Assembly: GCF_007565055.1 (NCBI RefSeq)
Contig: NC_044557.1
Coordinates: forward strand, 68,267,095 to 68,331,094
DNA length: 64,000 nucleotides
Direction of reading: 5' to 3'
From: Rhinopithecus roxellana
Lineage: Eukaryota > Chordata > Mammalia > Primates > Cercopithecidae
A model generated the notes under the pieces. The model saw nothing but the letters and a program-made list of their open reading frames with translations, was not told the DNA's origin and made no database searches. Numbering within the stretch: the stretch's first letter is position 1; the number at the start of each line of letters is the position of its first letter. Of the stretch, positions 12,165 through 24,731 are shown piece after piece. Made by a program: the position numbers and the translations under genes.

Positions 12165-13290
12165 AATTTTATTAGTAAATTCAGGTAGAATAAGTTGTAT
12201 GTCTGCATTATATTTAATGTTGACAACTCTGAAGACAAACCTTCTTTAAACTAACACGTTTAAACCAACTTTTTATTTATCAAAGATTACCCCAGATCAC
12301 ATGATCTTGAAAACTTAAAACTCCTCATTGAGGTCTGAGGAGATGGGACTGGATTTTGCAAAGGTAGTTTAAGCCAGGGACTCAGAGAGCCAGAGGATCT
12401 TCTGGGGTTGGCAGTCAGGGACAGAGAGTTGGAGGTTAAGGGGAGCATAGATGGGTAGAAAAGGAGAATTTTTGGCGGGTGTGTATTTTAGCTTTTGTTC
12501 TAAGTCTGATTTCTATTTAATCTTGCTAAGGGTGTCCCTAAGGCTAGCCATCACATTTTTTGTGTCCTCTTTTTAATTTAATCTTTACGTAGGTACCAAT
12601 GAGACAATTTCTTAGGATGTGAGCTCTCTAAAAATAATAATAATAATAATAAAATAAATTTTTAAAAAAACTTTAAATACAACAGTCAAAATCTTCAAAA
12701 GTATACCTATTTTAATTGTGATTCAAAATCAATAAGCCTTTTTTATGGTTCAAAATCAATTATCCGTTTATGGCATTATTATGGATGTATGCATTATATC
12801 CCAAAGATGGTACAGAAGATGCAGTTCGCCTCAAGATCCAAAGTTTTTGCTAAAAAACCAAAGACACTCATTGTTAACAAGGCAACAAAGGTTGAGACAA
12901 TCAAGACAAATTCTTCTAAGTGCTGGCAGAGTCGCAAAAAGAGACACTCCATGTTTCAGACCCCTGGCCAGCTAGCTAGCTGCCTGATGCAAGCCTGAGA
13001 ACTTGTGCCTCTGTCATGGTGGAAACCACAGAGAATATTTTCACTGATCACAAAGTCTAGTTTTCAAGACATAAAACAAGACAAAAAGAGAATCTCATTC
13101 TATGATTTTCCTCCTTAAGAGAAACCACACAAAAGACAGAGACAAGGAAAACAAGGACTATTTGTGGGAGGCTGTGGATCGATAAGCAATGGCTACCCAG
13201 AACCAAATTCACAAGAGTCACAATTGAAAGAACTAATTCTTACAAATGTTTTTCTCCTGCCAATCCAGATTTGGAAGGAAGGAACAAAGA
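12165..13290. other. Intron, repeat-like sequence of unknown family
   Basis: Contains a (TAA)n run at 12632-12653 and a moderately GC-rich part at 12800-13290 with short open frames (69-76 codons) that match no family I recognise. Its position between the two repeat-A copies makes internal sequence of an old element possible. Confidence 0.35.
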
Positions 13291-13304
13291 AAAATATTTT
13301 TTTA

Positions 13305-13331
13305 AATATTTTTTAATATTTAAAAAATATT
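13305..13331. repeat. AT palindrome, perfect 12-bp arms
   Basis: AATATTTTTTAA (13305-13316), a 3-nt loop, then TTAAAAAATATT (13320-13331). Confidence 0.9.
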
Positions 13332-13529
13332 AAAAACTTTTCTCTCTCTATGAGGCATTCTAGACAGAGATCCAGGAGGGCTGATTTTGGTAGGAATTTC
13401 TACCTTCTGGCTTTTGTCAGTTCTCCTGGGATCCTATCCTCAGGGTCTGGAGTGAGTGGGGCATCCCAGCCTTTTAGGTCCAGTCCTCATCACCAGAGCC
13501 TGCCAAGGGAGCACAATTCCACCACCATC

Positions 13530-13640
13530 TTCTTAGGGTCCTGGATGGGCCCAAGAATTGCACTGATATTAAATAGATTAATAGGAGAAAAGCATACAAA
13601 TTTATTTAATACAAATTTTACATGGCAGGGGAACTTTCAT
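13530..13640 (+). repeat. Repeat unit A, second copy
   Basis: 'gatgggcccaagaatt', 'atagattaataggag' and 'aaatttatttaatacaaatt' match 10470-10545 in order and orientation. Confidence 0.5.
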
Positions 13641-15017
13641 AAGGAAATAACCCAAAGAAGCAGTTAAAGTCAGTTACTTATATAATGAATTGAACAAAGA
13701 ATAGTAAACTATGAAGAAGCAACTAAATTATGGAGGAAGGCTTAAAATATAACTGTTATTTTAACAAGATCTATATAGGATTTTCTTGGTTCAAATTTCC
13801 CATTCTTGATGATGAGATGTAAAAGGAGGGCATCTTTCACATGGGAATTTCATCTTCTATTTTTAAGAAACAACACTGTTAGAGTGATCTTTTCCACCAG
13901 CTGCCACTCAAGTGTCTTTAACTGAAATCATCAGTATGCCAGAGTGGTAAATTTTTAACTACTTCAGCAGGTAGTATGTGATAAACTCCCAAAGAATGAG
14001 TAAGAGAAAGGAATTTCAGAGTAGGAAGGGATGCCTGTGGTTCAGTGGATTCAGAGAGCTGGTGGAACTGAACTGAATCTTGAAGGATGGACAATATATC
14101 AATAAGCAGAGATACAGGAGAACATTCTATGAGCAGCACACAATAATGTCTTTAACAGGCTCCGTATATGCAAGGCTGCTGGGACCATAAGCCTAGGGTT
14201 GGGAGGAAAGCAACTTGAACTGGGTGGTGTTGGAAATGCCATGGAGTTGGGCCCCCTTCCTGAAGACCCTGACTTGAAGTCTAAAGTGTGCTTTAAAGAG
14301 GAATGTCATGAACCTGGGTCCTACTTGGAGAAAGGAGGTAGGGAATGGCATGACAAGAGAAATTGTCTAGAACTGTCAGTGTTCAGACTCAGACTAGAAG
14401 CCCTATCATGATTCTGAAGGTCCAGAGGCTAAGAGCATGAGGAATCAAATAGCTTTCAGCCCCAGGATATAGGAATGGTCAGGGCAGGGCTTAGTCTGAC
14501 AGGAAGAAGTTTTGGACAGGAAGATACATTCTACAACTTACTAATGGATCCAAATGAAGAGAAATAAATGAGAAGCAAAGGGGTATGCTGAGTGGGGAGG
14601 TGGGCAGCGAATAGAGAGACTTAGTTAAAACTGTGTGTGTTGAAAAGTAGGAGTAAAATTGGAAAGCTCTTTGGTTGGAAGCCCTGAATTCCAAGATTGG
14701 TAGATTAGATTTTGTCCTGTCAATTCACTTAATAGTTTTTTGTTGTTGTTTTCCTTAGAAAGAAACTTATTTTATAAATATATATATTCTAGGAAAATAA
14801 ATCTGGCAGAGATGTCTAGAAAGGATTAAAACAGAGAAACCGGAGGCAGGAATGCCAGTGAGCAGACTGTGAAGGAATCCAAGCACAAAGTAGTAAGGTC
14901 TAGGGCCATGGCATGAGGCGTGGAAATTGAAAAGAGGAAAACTTAACATATGTATTTTTAAATCTGAGTTGGTGCCAGAGTCAATAGTCATTTTTACCTT
15001 AAAACTATGCCAGTGTG
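13641..15017. other. Intron, nothing firmly recognised
   Basis: Mixed sequence, partly GA-rich (14160-14700) and probably derived from old repeats. Several short frames on both strands lack recognisable domains or splice-flanked structure. Confidence 0.4.
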
Positions 15018-15018
15018 A

Positions 15019-15337
15019 GGCCGGGCGTGATGCTCACACTGTAATCCCAGCACTTTTGGAGGCCAAGGAGGGTGGATCACTTGAGCCAGGACTTGGAGAC
15101 CAGCCTAGGCAACATGTTGAAACTCAGTCTCTCCAACAAAAAAAAAAACACACACACACACACAAACACTAGCTGGGCGATGCTCATGGCACGCACCTCT
15201 GGTCCCAGCTACCTGAGTGGCTGAGGTGGGAAGATCACTGGAGCCCAGGAGGTCGAGGCTGCAGTGAGCCATGATCTTGCCGCTGCACTCCTGCTGGGTG
15301 ACGAAGGGAGACCCTGTCTCAAAAACAACAACAAAAC
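15019..15337 (+). mobile_element. Alu SINE, old (AluJ-like), sense, with internal CA run
   Basis: Starts at 'ggccgggcgtgatgctcaca' and ends in an (AAC)n-type tail. The mid-element A-rich linker has become an (AC)n microsatellite at about 15148-15164. Confidence 0.94.
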
Positions 15338-15384
15338 CTAGCCAGTATGTACTAAAACAAAGGTTGTTTTTGTTTTTGTTTTTC

Positions 15385-15597
15385 TCTCAACTTTTAGGTT
15401 TAGAAGGTACATATGTAGGTTTGTTACATGGGTAAATTGCATCACTGGGGTTTGGTGTACAAATGATTTCGTTACCCAGATAGTGGGCATAGTACCCAAT
15501 AGGTAGCTTTTTAAACCTTCTCCCTCCTCCCACCCTCTCCCCTCAAGTAGGCCCTGGTGTCTGTTGTTCCCATCTATGTGTCCATGTGTACTCAATG
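15385..15597 (-). mobile_element. L1 3' UTR fragment, antisense (older primate L1)
   Basis: 'aggtttgttacatgggtaaa', 'cactggggtttggtgtac' and 'agtacccaataggtagc' match the reversed 3' UTR of older primate L1 families. About 210 bp remain. Confidence 0.82.
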
Positions 15598-16864
15598 CTG
15601 AAACAAAGCTTTAATCCTAACATAGGAAGTAACTTTTAAAACATAATTAGATATGTGCGCTTTGTCTTATTCTTTTTGTGGGAAATTTTTAATTGCTGCA
15701 TAGAATTCAGGGCTTTCCAAGCTAATTTAGTAACAACTTAGGGTTTCTGTATTTTTTCAGAACCATCACAAAATTCTAAAAAGATTCTCAAAATAAGTTT
15801 TAAGTCTCTTCAATTGAATGTATGTCATTAATGATATCTAGGAGAAGAATATGGTCATAAAAGCTAATGCATAATTGAGGAATGTAAAAAATTCGGCATC
15901 ATAGATTTAAATGATATTGAATTGACACATCTTAGAAATGCAAGATCCTATGTTTCTATTATATTTAATTAAGTAGCTAGAAAATTACACAGTTAATTTA
16001 GTGTATTCGGGCTTAAAAAATTATCCAGGCTTCTAGTACTGAACCCTTTAAATGATGAAATGAGAAACATGTTCACTTTTGATTTGCTTCCTGATAAGTG
16101 GAGATATAAAAATGAGTTTGGAGCATCTATTTTCTTTGGTGATGTGAATGAGTTACAATTCCATTTTGTAGAGCTTTTTAAGTATCAAAAATAGAATTTG
16201 TAATGATTTAGAATGCTAATGTAGAAAAATTAATTTCAAAAGCTACAATCCACAGTAATAGTATTCAGATGACTCATTCAGCTCTATTGCAGAAGCTAGT
16301 ATTAACAGTTTTCATTTTAAAATATTTTCTTTAGAAGAAGAATGAAATAAGAGTTGAAGTATGCCTGTTGGTAATACGTAGTTTCTTTATTAGAATTTGT
16401 TTAGATTAAATAGTGTCCTTAGAAGCAAATCAGTGAGCTTATCATTATGGTAGGCCCTGGAAATTAGAATAACATCATTAATAAAATGGAATTTTTGCCT
16501 TTAGGAAACTTGAAGTCTTATGTATATAAAAATACAATAACAAGTGTGTTTTTAAGAGATTATATAATTTACCTTTGTTTAAACTGAAAGCATGATACTC
16601 AGAATTGGTATAGACATACCAATTTTTAAAAGAGCAGACGTGCTTAGGACATATTTAACTTACAGAAATTCACTTTACAGCTGAATTTCATCATACAAAA
16701 AAACATGGTATATTGGGACAGCAAAACTGTGCAAGATTTTTTTAAAATCTTAGAATAGATCTAAATAATCCTAAGTGAATTCCTTAAAGTTTTTAAAAGA
16801 GACTGGTGAAAGCTTTTGAAAGCACTGTAAAGCTAAAGATTACAGGACACTTTATCTTGAAGCA
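15598..16864. other. AT-rich intron, nothing recognised
   Basis: No repeat signature, RNA gene or exon-like frame seen. Confidence 0.5.
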
Positions 16865-17237
16865 TACTATACAAAAACCGTACCACAGACTGGGTAGCTT
16901 AAACAACAGATATTTAATTTTCTCATAGTTCCTGAGGCTGACTGCAAGTCCAAGATCAAGTGTCCAGCATGATTGGTTTCCTCTGAGACCCTCTCCTTGG
17001 CTTCAGATAGCCATTTTCTTGCTGCCTCTTCACATGGCCTTTCCTCTGTTCCAGTCCATCCCTGCTGTCTCTTCTTATAAGGACACCAGTCATATTGGGT
17101 TAGGGCCCCATTCTAATGCCCTGTTAGCCTAATCACCTCTTTAAATACTATCTCTAAATATGATTATACTCTGAAGTACTAGGGGTTAGGACTTCAACAT
17201 ATAATTTGGAGGAACACAATTTAATCCCATAACACAT
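16865..17237 (-). mobile_element. MLT1-type LTR (ERVL-MaLR), antisense
   Basis: Reversed MLT1 hallmarks in order: 'accacagactgggtagctta', 'agtccaagatcaagtgtcc', 'aaggacaccagtcatattgg', 'ggggttaggacttcaacat' and 'cccataaca'. It is an old solitary LTR with no internal retroviral coding sequence. Confidence 0.85.
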
Positions 17238-17886
17238 GTGAAGAGATATAAATCACAATAAATTTTCTCCACTTGAGTAGGAATAAGTATGGAATGAATT
17301 GTAAAGGATAGTGTCTCCACTTAAAGACTCTCATGACTCTGGAAGTGCAAGATGTTGGGAAGTGTGTTTCCTAAATATTTAGAAGAGAAGTGTAATTGAT
17401 TCCCTTCACGTGAAGTTGTATTCATAGACAGATTATACCAGTACTTTCTCAAGACACTTTCAAATCTAAGATATTGTCATTCCTCCCAGTCCCTCAAATA
17501 CAAAATGATATATCAGGCCTAGAAACATGAGAACATTTATAGTAGTAGTACATTTAGTATAAAATAAATATCAAGTTATTTTATCAGACATAAATTAATT
17601 TCAGGAAAATAAAATAATATACTTTTCATACCAAAAAATTTTATCATGTAATGTATTATGTGCAGAAAAGAATTAAATTGGAAAAGATGTGTGAAAAAGC
17701 TTTTAAGATAGTAAATTTCTTAAACTTCTAGTTTTGTCATGTCTCATAAATATATTATGGCCCAAACACAGAAATGATCTCTAAGTGAAGATACTAAGTG
17801 AAGAGAGCAACTAAGGATCATTTAAAACCAGTTGAATTTTTAATACAAGTTTTAGGAGTTATTAGACATGGAACTAGACACTGTAC
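17238..17886. other. Intron, nothing recognised
   Basis: AT-rich, unstructured. Confidence 0.5.
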
Positions 17887-18185
17887 TTTTTTTTTTTTTT
17901 TTTGGGACGGAGCCTCCCTCTGTCATCCAGGCTGGAGCTCAATGGCGCGATCTCACCTCACTGCAACCTCCGCCTCTTGGATTCAAGCGATTCTCCTGCC
18001 TCAGCCTCCCGAGTAGCTGGACTCACAGGCACCTGCTACCATGGCCGGCTAATTTTTGTAATTTTAGTAGAGATGGGGTTTTGCCATGTTGGCCAGTCTG
18101 GTTTCGAACTACTGACCTCAAGTGATCTGCCAGCCTTGGCCTCCCAAAGTTCTGGGATTACAGGCATGAGCCACAGCGACTGGCC
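17887..18185 (-). mobile_element. Alu SINE, antisense
   Basis: T tail of about 17 at 17887, then a complete reversed Alu to 'gcgactggcc'. All open frames of 70-100 codons here are Alu-derived. Confidence 0.97.
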
Positions 18186-19734
18186 TACTTTTTATTTTAA
18201 TTACACTAAATAAAACCATTGAAGCAATAAATCCATTAGAAACTATTTCTGAAACATTCAAACGGTTTTTGCTTTGGTGATTTTTATAACAATGGCTACA
18301 GCTACTTCTCAACTGATTAAAGGGATGAGGCAAAGCCAATAGTTTGAGTATTTTTAATTGACAGTTCCTAAGTCTACAAAGTTGCCCCATGTGGCTATAG
18401 CAGAAATAGTTGATGCAGAAGGACTCTCTGTCTGCCATTTCACCCACATTAAAAATGCTAGATAAAACAGCAAAATAATTTTGGAACATAAATTTGTCCT
18501 GAGTATACTTGGCCATAAAACCTGTGGGCAGTTGTTAACATACAGACTTACATTAAAATATACATATATATGGTGTACAGTATTCTACATTGTGAACCTA
18601 TCTATATATGCAATATTAGAGAAGAATTAAAAACTTTGTAAGTGCATGTTACATGCTAAAAATCTTTGTGATATTTACATTATAATCATGAAGTAATGCA
18701 AACTAGGTAATAAACCTTTAGTCCTGAATGTGGGATTAACTTGAGATGGCTGCTTTGCCAAGCTTAGTTTTACTTAATCAAAAACCTGTCTTGACATGAC
18801 ACTGTTATTTTAGTGTGTAATGTTTGCATATGGTGTTCTTCCTCTGCCTCACAGGGGTGTTGTACAGAAGCTGGTGTTAAATTTCTATGGACAGTATTAA
18901 TTAAATTTGAATATATTTAAAAAATTACACAGAGTGCTCATAAAAATATTAAATACTTGTCTGGAAAACTGACTTCAATTCCTCAACTGCAACCTCTAAA
19001 GCACCTGATTTAAAAACAAAAATAAAAAATTACTTGACCTTTTTAGCAAATCTATGAGTATGTTTTGTTTGAGGAAGGAGAGAAGCTATGACAAAGCTAG
19101 AAGTCAGAAGAACTGAGCCCAGAGAAGAATCCTGTAAGAGGCTTGTATTTAAGGAAAGTAACCAGCTCCAAATTACAGTCCCTCTATAAGTTTGCCTATA
19201 CATTTTTTAAATGCACTTTTAACAGTCCCTGAAATTTCTCTAGTTAAGGTTATTGTTTGAAAATAAGAATATCTCTGAAAGATGAATAGACTCCACCAGT
19301 TTATTTTAATGCTAAATAAGCCTAAGATGACCAATACTTTAGGAGCAGAAGTCTTAATTGAAGGAGGCAAGATATGGAGCTAATGGTTTTGGAATTTCTG
19401 AAGACTTCGGGCATCAGCCTTGGTGACATACTAAAGTGAGAGACAGAGTTTACCTTTCAGATCTACCCATCTGGAGATGCTCAGAGATGTAGGGAGATAA
19501 GAAAGCAATGAAGAAAATTTTTTAGGAATGTGAAAACTATACCTTTTCCCTATTTCAGAGTGTTTTTAGGATTTTCATTGTACTAAAGAATAGAGACGTA
19601 AACCCTCTTCTATTTTCTCATTTTTAAATTTTCTTTCTCTTCTCTCATTCTCCCCACTATACTATATAATTACCGGATTCCAGAATCAGAACACAAGCTG
19701 ATACTATATTAAATATAATATATCCTTCTTGGTG
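18186..19734. other. Intron, nothing recognised
   Basis: A 132-codon reverse frame (18118-18516) begins in unique sequence and runs into the Alu. It has no recognisable domain and is most likely chance. Confidence 0.45.
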
Positions 19735-19970
19735 AGGAGCACCCTGACTGTCACCTTCCACCACTCCCTTACTGTGCTATTATGTTGTTGTTTTCAGTCA
19801 CACTCATCTTTCATCTTACTGTATAATTCACTGGCTTATTTCGTTTGTGGTTTGTTGTCTGTTTCCCCTTGCTAGAATGTGAGCCTTGAGGGGGCAAGGA
19901 TCTTTGTTTTGTATACTAATGTATCTGAAGTACTTAAGATAGGAGGCGCCTAAAAATTCTGTTAAATAAA
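19735..19970 (+). repeat. L2 LINE 3' end
   Basis: 'ctagaatgtgagccttgagg' then 'ggcaaggatctttgttttgt' and a terminal 'ttaaataaatgaa' follow the L2 3'-end pattern. Confidence 0.65.
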
Positions 19971-21354
19971 TGAAATATCTGAAAGACTATCTTGTAGAAG
20001 AGGAATTAAACTTCTTGCATGTATGTCTGAAGGACACAAACTGGAAATGTGTTAAAGTTGCAGTTATACTGATTTGACTCAATAATTAGACTTGAGTAGC
20101 GAGAAAAGCTTAAAAATACAATCCTGACATATATAATAAAAAATGAAATTGATTCTAATCTTTCAAAAGTAAAGGGAAAGGCTATATAAGAAACCATTTT
20201 AGGCTGAGCGGGGAGCTTGCAATCACTATGGTTTTTAAATACCAAAGAATGAAAGAGAAACAGAGGGACATACAATTAAAGATTCAGGAAAATTATGAAG
20301 GGAAATGATGTAGAACTATAAGTACAATACCACAACGGCTGAAGTCCAAATGACCTGCAGATTTTTTGTATAGGTAGAAACACCAAAAACAAGCAAGAAG
20401 GAAAAGACAAGAAAACAGGAAGCTGTGGAGAAAGTAAAATGATGTATTTTAAATATTTTAAGGCTCCCCCATGAAAGAGGACATTTTTACAATTACAGAA
20501 GGCACAGCTAGAACCAATTTCTGGATTTTACAGTGAGGTAATTTTTGACATCATAGTAAGAATAATTATTTATTAATTAAAATCACAAATCTTCATCACT
20601 GAAAATTGTTCAAGAAGAGTTTATAGGTAGAAATATTACACTGCATAAAATATTAAGTATCTATTACCTCTTTTGTACTTTGGAATTTCACTGGCTCTTT
20701 GTTTGGAATGAGGGCCCTATACTTTGAGTGAGAGTGTTCTCAAGGAAAATTAAAGGAGATTCTTTTAAATTGAAAAAGGTATTTATGCAAAGTATTTATT
20801 CCTCTTCTGATCTGTGCATACACATATCTCTCTTTTTTTAAATGTTGTTCCGGGACCCTTTTGGGAGTGCCATAAATCAACATAAAATTCAGAAGGCCCA
20901 TCCATGTTTGCCCATGGCTTCTGGATTATTGTGTGGAAGTGCAGTATCACAGGGCCTTTCCATCTGACCTTTGCACAGAGGCAGGCTGCTCATTTCTTTT
21001 TCTAATTCAAGTTATATTTCTTTCACTGAAATTGACCTGTCAAGAATAGTGCTACATGGTACAACCTGAAGTAATATGTCCTAATGTTTTAAGTAAGGAG
21101 CCCAGTTCAATTATGTAGGACCAAAATGCATCTCTGACATAGACATTCTTGGGATTAGGAGTAAGTTGATCGACTGCAATCTCATGTCTGTTGAAATAAA
21201 ACTTACATTATAGGCTTAAAACTTAAGAAATATTTCCTCTTCATGTTTGACATTGTGCTTCTTCAGATGAGGACCTAGATTTTAAAATCATTCGAAACTA
21301 GAGACACACAGCCAAAATCTAATTTATTTTATTACATTAACTAAACAAAATAAC
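19971..21354. other. Intron, nothing recognised
   Basis: A stretch at about 20850-21060 is less AT-rich than its surroundings but carries no open frame with splice sites. I cannot judge conservation from one sequence. Confidence 0.4.
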
Positions 21355-22680
21355 ATGTTCTATATATTAGGCACTGGATAGGGAGAAAGTGTGCAGTAGG
21401 GAATAAAACAGAGAGTCTTTTTTTCTAATAAAGGTTACAGTTGAGTGGGGGTGGGAAGAGAGTAAAATATAAACAAAGACATTTATAAATATACCTTTGG
21501 AATAATATTTATGAGAAAAAGAATAGGACATCATTTAAGAAAATAAAATGGCCTTCTACTTTAGATTGGATTGCCAGGAAAGGCCTTATAGGAATGGGAA
21601 GTAAACCAATAACAAAAGATCATGAAGCAGAAAAGAATTTGGCCCTGTTTGAGGAATAAACCAGTGTGATTTCAGTCTGGTAATCACCAAGGAGTACGAC
21701 TTGTGATAAAATTAGACATACAGGTCCTCTGAGGTTATGCTATGTGTTTGTATTTTATTTTCATTGCAGGGAAAAGACACTGAAGGGTTTTTAAGAGGTT
21801 TGTGACATGACCCAATATGGATTTTTTTTTTGGGCGGTGGGGGTGGGGAACAGAGTTTCGCTCTGTTGCCCCAGTTAGAGTGCAGTGGCACGATCTTGGC
21901 TCACTGCAACCTCTGCCTCCCGGGTTTAAGCAATTTCTGGCTAACTTTTGTATTTTTGGTAGAGATGGGATTTCACCATGTTGGCCAGGCTGGTCTCAAA
22001 CACCTGACCTCAAGTGATCCACCCACCTCGGCTTCCCAAAGTGCTAGGATTACAGGTGTGAGCCACGGCGCTCGGCTGGATTATTATTTAAAGATAGTCC
22101 TAACTGCTTTATGAGGAATATCTTGGGGGCAAGACTGAAAGTATCTTGGAATAGAATTAAGAGAAATGGATAGTAACGAGATCTGTTTTAGAAGTAGGAT
22201 CGACAGAATTTTTATGATGATGATTGGACAAGAGGAGGCACATGGTAAGGGAAAGTAAGGAATAAAGGAGGATGTCCAGATTTTTTTTGTTTGAGCAACT
22301 ATTTGGCTGCTGATGTCATTTATCTAGAGAGGGAAAATAAGAAAAGAAGTAATTTCTGTGGGAAAGAAGTCAAGAGTAGATTGAGAAGTCTGTGAATTAT
22401 TCTAGTAGTGATGTCAAGTAGACAGCTCTGAGACTCAGATGAGAGGTCTAAGCTAGATATTTACATTTGAGTAAATGGTTTTGGTTTTTAAAACTGGAAA
22501 TGAAATTATATCCTCTGGAAGGAATGTATAATAAAAGAAGAGGGCCCAAAATTGAACATGAAGGATGTGTTACAACAGGTGTTGGAGGTGTACATTTGAT
22601 AGAAGAGGTGAAGTCAGCCAAGGGTTTTTTTTAAGAGGATGCCACAGAGATAGGAAGAAAACTAACAAGAATGTGATCTT
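21355..22680 (+). repeat. Ancient long interspersed repeat, interrupted by an Alu
   Basis: 'attaggcactggatagggag', 'gccaggaaaggccttatagg', 'gaagggtttttaagaggttt' and 'gatgtcaagtagacagctct' occur in the order seen in the related 59815-61790 copy. The Alu at 21822-22076 splits it. Family not named. Confidence 0.5.
21822..22076 (-). mobile_element. Alu SINE, antisense, internally deleted
   Basis: Reversed Alu with a short T tail. The segment between 'gtttaagcaatt' and 'tctggctaac' is missing, so the element is about 255 bp instead of about 300. GGATT flanks both sides, a probable short target-site duplication. Confidence 0.93.
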
Positions 22681-23700
22681 ATGGAAGTCAAGAGAAGAAA
22701 ATAATTTCAGATTAAAGAGTGTTCAACTCTGTGGAATACTGCTCAGAGAGCCAATAAGACAAGGACTTGAAAGTCCCATTGGATATGACAACAAGCTGGT
22801 CATTGGAACCTTCTAAAGAGCAGTTTTATTTTTATTATTTTTGTTGTTGTTTTACTCTTTTCTGAGTCATTTTATGCCTCTATAATTTGATTTTTTGTGA
22901 TAGCCAAAGTAATTTCTTTTCAGATTTTCTCTTTAGTGCCCTTTTCCTGTTGAATACTATGCTTTCCCAAAGTTATGTTAGAACATGAAAGTCCTACAAT
23001 TTTTAAAATGAATGTCTCATGATCTTGAAAGTGTGGCATTATTATGTTCAAAACAGGAATACTTAAGCTGTCTTCTTTTTGCTTTGTTGCTGATATTTTA
23101 AATGCTTTTGAACTGCATACAAAATGTTCCAAATACATGTTGGTCCATTATTCTCTCTTTACTTTTAACTACACAGCAATACATGGTTTGTCTTCTCTGC
23201 TTTTCTGTGTTTACCAGTTCAAATAATAATTAATGGATGACAGTAATAGATTTAACTAATGATCAGTTCATGAATTATACTGTCTACTACTTCTGCTAAG
23301 CACCATATTTGCACATGATGCTATTTGATAAATAATATTATTTAATAATGAATGGTTGAGTAGTCAATAAGTTCTACTAAGCTTGCAATCAGTTGTCTTT
23401 CATAAATACTTTCAGTAGAATGCCTTTTGATGGGAATCATTCATTGGCACTTCACATATATTTTTCTAAGAAAATATTCAATATGCAGAAATGTAAGAAG
23501 TTTTTAAATGCACAGTTTAACTATCTAGGCTTTACCCAGATCTACACTAATGGATGTGTATGTAGCCTTTTATCTTCTTTATACTTCAGCACTTGTGAAA
23601 TGGGGACTAATAGTGACTAGTTTCATAGATACGTTTTAGAGATGAATGTATAGTTTTTTAAAAAATACTTGAGAGAAGTCATTGTATAAAACAAAATTAT
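22681..23700. other. AT-rich intron, nothing recognised
   Basis: Short frames on both strands (60-83 codons) without recognisable content. Confidence 0.5.
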
Positions 23701-23701
23701 T

Positions 23702-24005
23702 GGCTGGGCGCGGTGGCTCATGCCTATAACTCCAGCACTTTGGGAGGCCAAGGCGGGTGGATCACCTGTGGTCAGGAGTTCAAGACCAGCCTGACCAACA
23801 TGATAAAACCCCATCTCTACTAAAATTACAAAAAGTCAGGTGTGGTGGCGTGTGCCTGTAATCCCAGCTACTTGGGAGGCTGAGGCACAAGAACCACTTG
23901 AACCTGGGAGGTGGAGGCTGCAATGAGCCTCCACGCCAGTGCACTCCAGGTTGGGCAACAAAGAGAGACTCCATCTCAAAAATCAAAACAAAAACAAACA
24001 AAAAT
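23702..24005 (+). mobile_element. Alu SINE, sense (first of a tandem pair)
   Basis: Full two-arm Alu starting 'ggctgggcgcggtggctcat' with a tail of (AAAAC)n type, immediately followed by a second sense Alu. Confidence 0.96.
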
Positions 24006-24011
24006 TACTAT

Positions 24012-24323
24012 GGCCCGGCATGGTGGCTCGTGCCTGTAATTCCAGCACTTTGGGAGGCTGAGACGGGTGGATCGCTTTGAGCTCAGGAGTTGGAGACCAG
24101 CCTTGGTAACATGGCAAAATCCTGTCTCTACTAAAAATACAAAATTTAGAGGGGCATGGTGGCACGCACCTCTAAGCCCATCTACAATCCCAGCTACTTG
24201 GGAGGCTGAGACAGGAGAATTGCTTGAACCAGGAGCAAGATCGTGCTACTGTACTCCATCCTGGGCTATAGAGTGAGACTGTGTCTCAAAACATTAAATA
24301 AAAATAAAAATAAAAAATAAAAC
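24012..24323 (+). mobile_element. Alu SINE, sense (second of a tandem pair)
   Basis: Starts 'ggcccggcatggtggctcgt' and ends in an (AAAAT)n-like tail. About 85 bp from an oppositely oriented Alu. Confidence 0.95.
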
Positions 24324-24397
24324 AGAATTATGCATCAGACAGACATAACATCAAAAACCTTTAAAATTAAACCATGAGGAGTGCCTAGCATAGGAAC

Positions 24398-24406
24398 CAG
24401 AAAAGT

Positions 24407-24439
<33 letters not shown>

Positions 24440-24731
24440 GAGGCAGAATCTTGCACTGTCGCCCAGGATGGGGTGCAGTGGCGTGATCTCGGCTCACTGC
24501 AAGCTCCGCCTTCCAGGTTCACGCCATTCTCCTGCCTCAGCCTCCTGAGTAGCTGGTACTGCAGGCACCCACCACCACGCCCAGCTAATTTTTTGCATTT
24601 TTGGCAGAGATGGGGTTACACCGTGTTAGCCAAGATGGTCTCGATCTCCTGACCTAGTGATCCACCCGCCTCAGCCTCCCAAAGTGCTGGGATTACAGGC
24701 GTGAGCCACCGCTTCCGGCCCAGAAAAGTTT
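24398..24731 (-). mobile_element. Alu SINE, antisense, with (TTG)n tail and target-site duplication
   Basis: CAGAAAAGTTT occurs at 24398-24408 and 24721-24731, a perfect 11-bp target-site duplication. The body 24409-24720 begins with a (TTG)n microsatellite grown from the tail. Well preserved, AluY/Sx-like. Confidence 0.97.

Noticed and set aside
18118..18516. 132-codon reverse frame
   Set aside because: Ends in Alu sequence; the unique part shows no domain.
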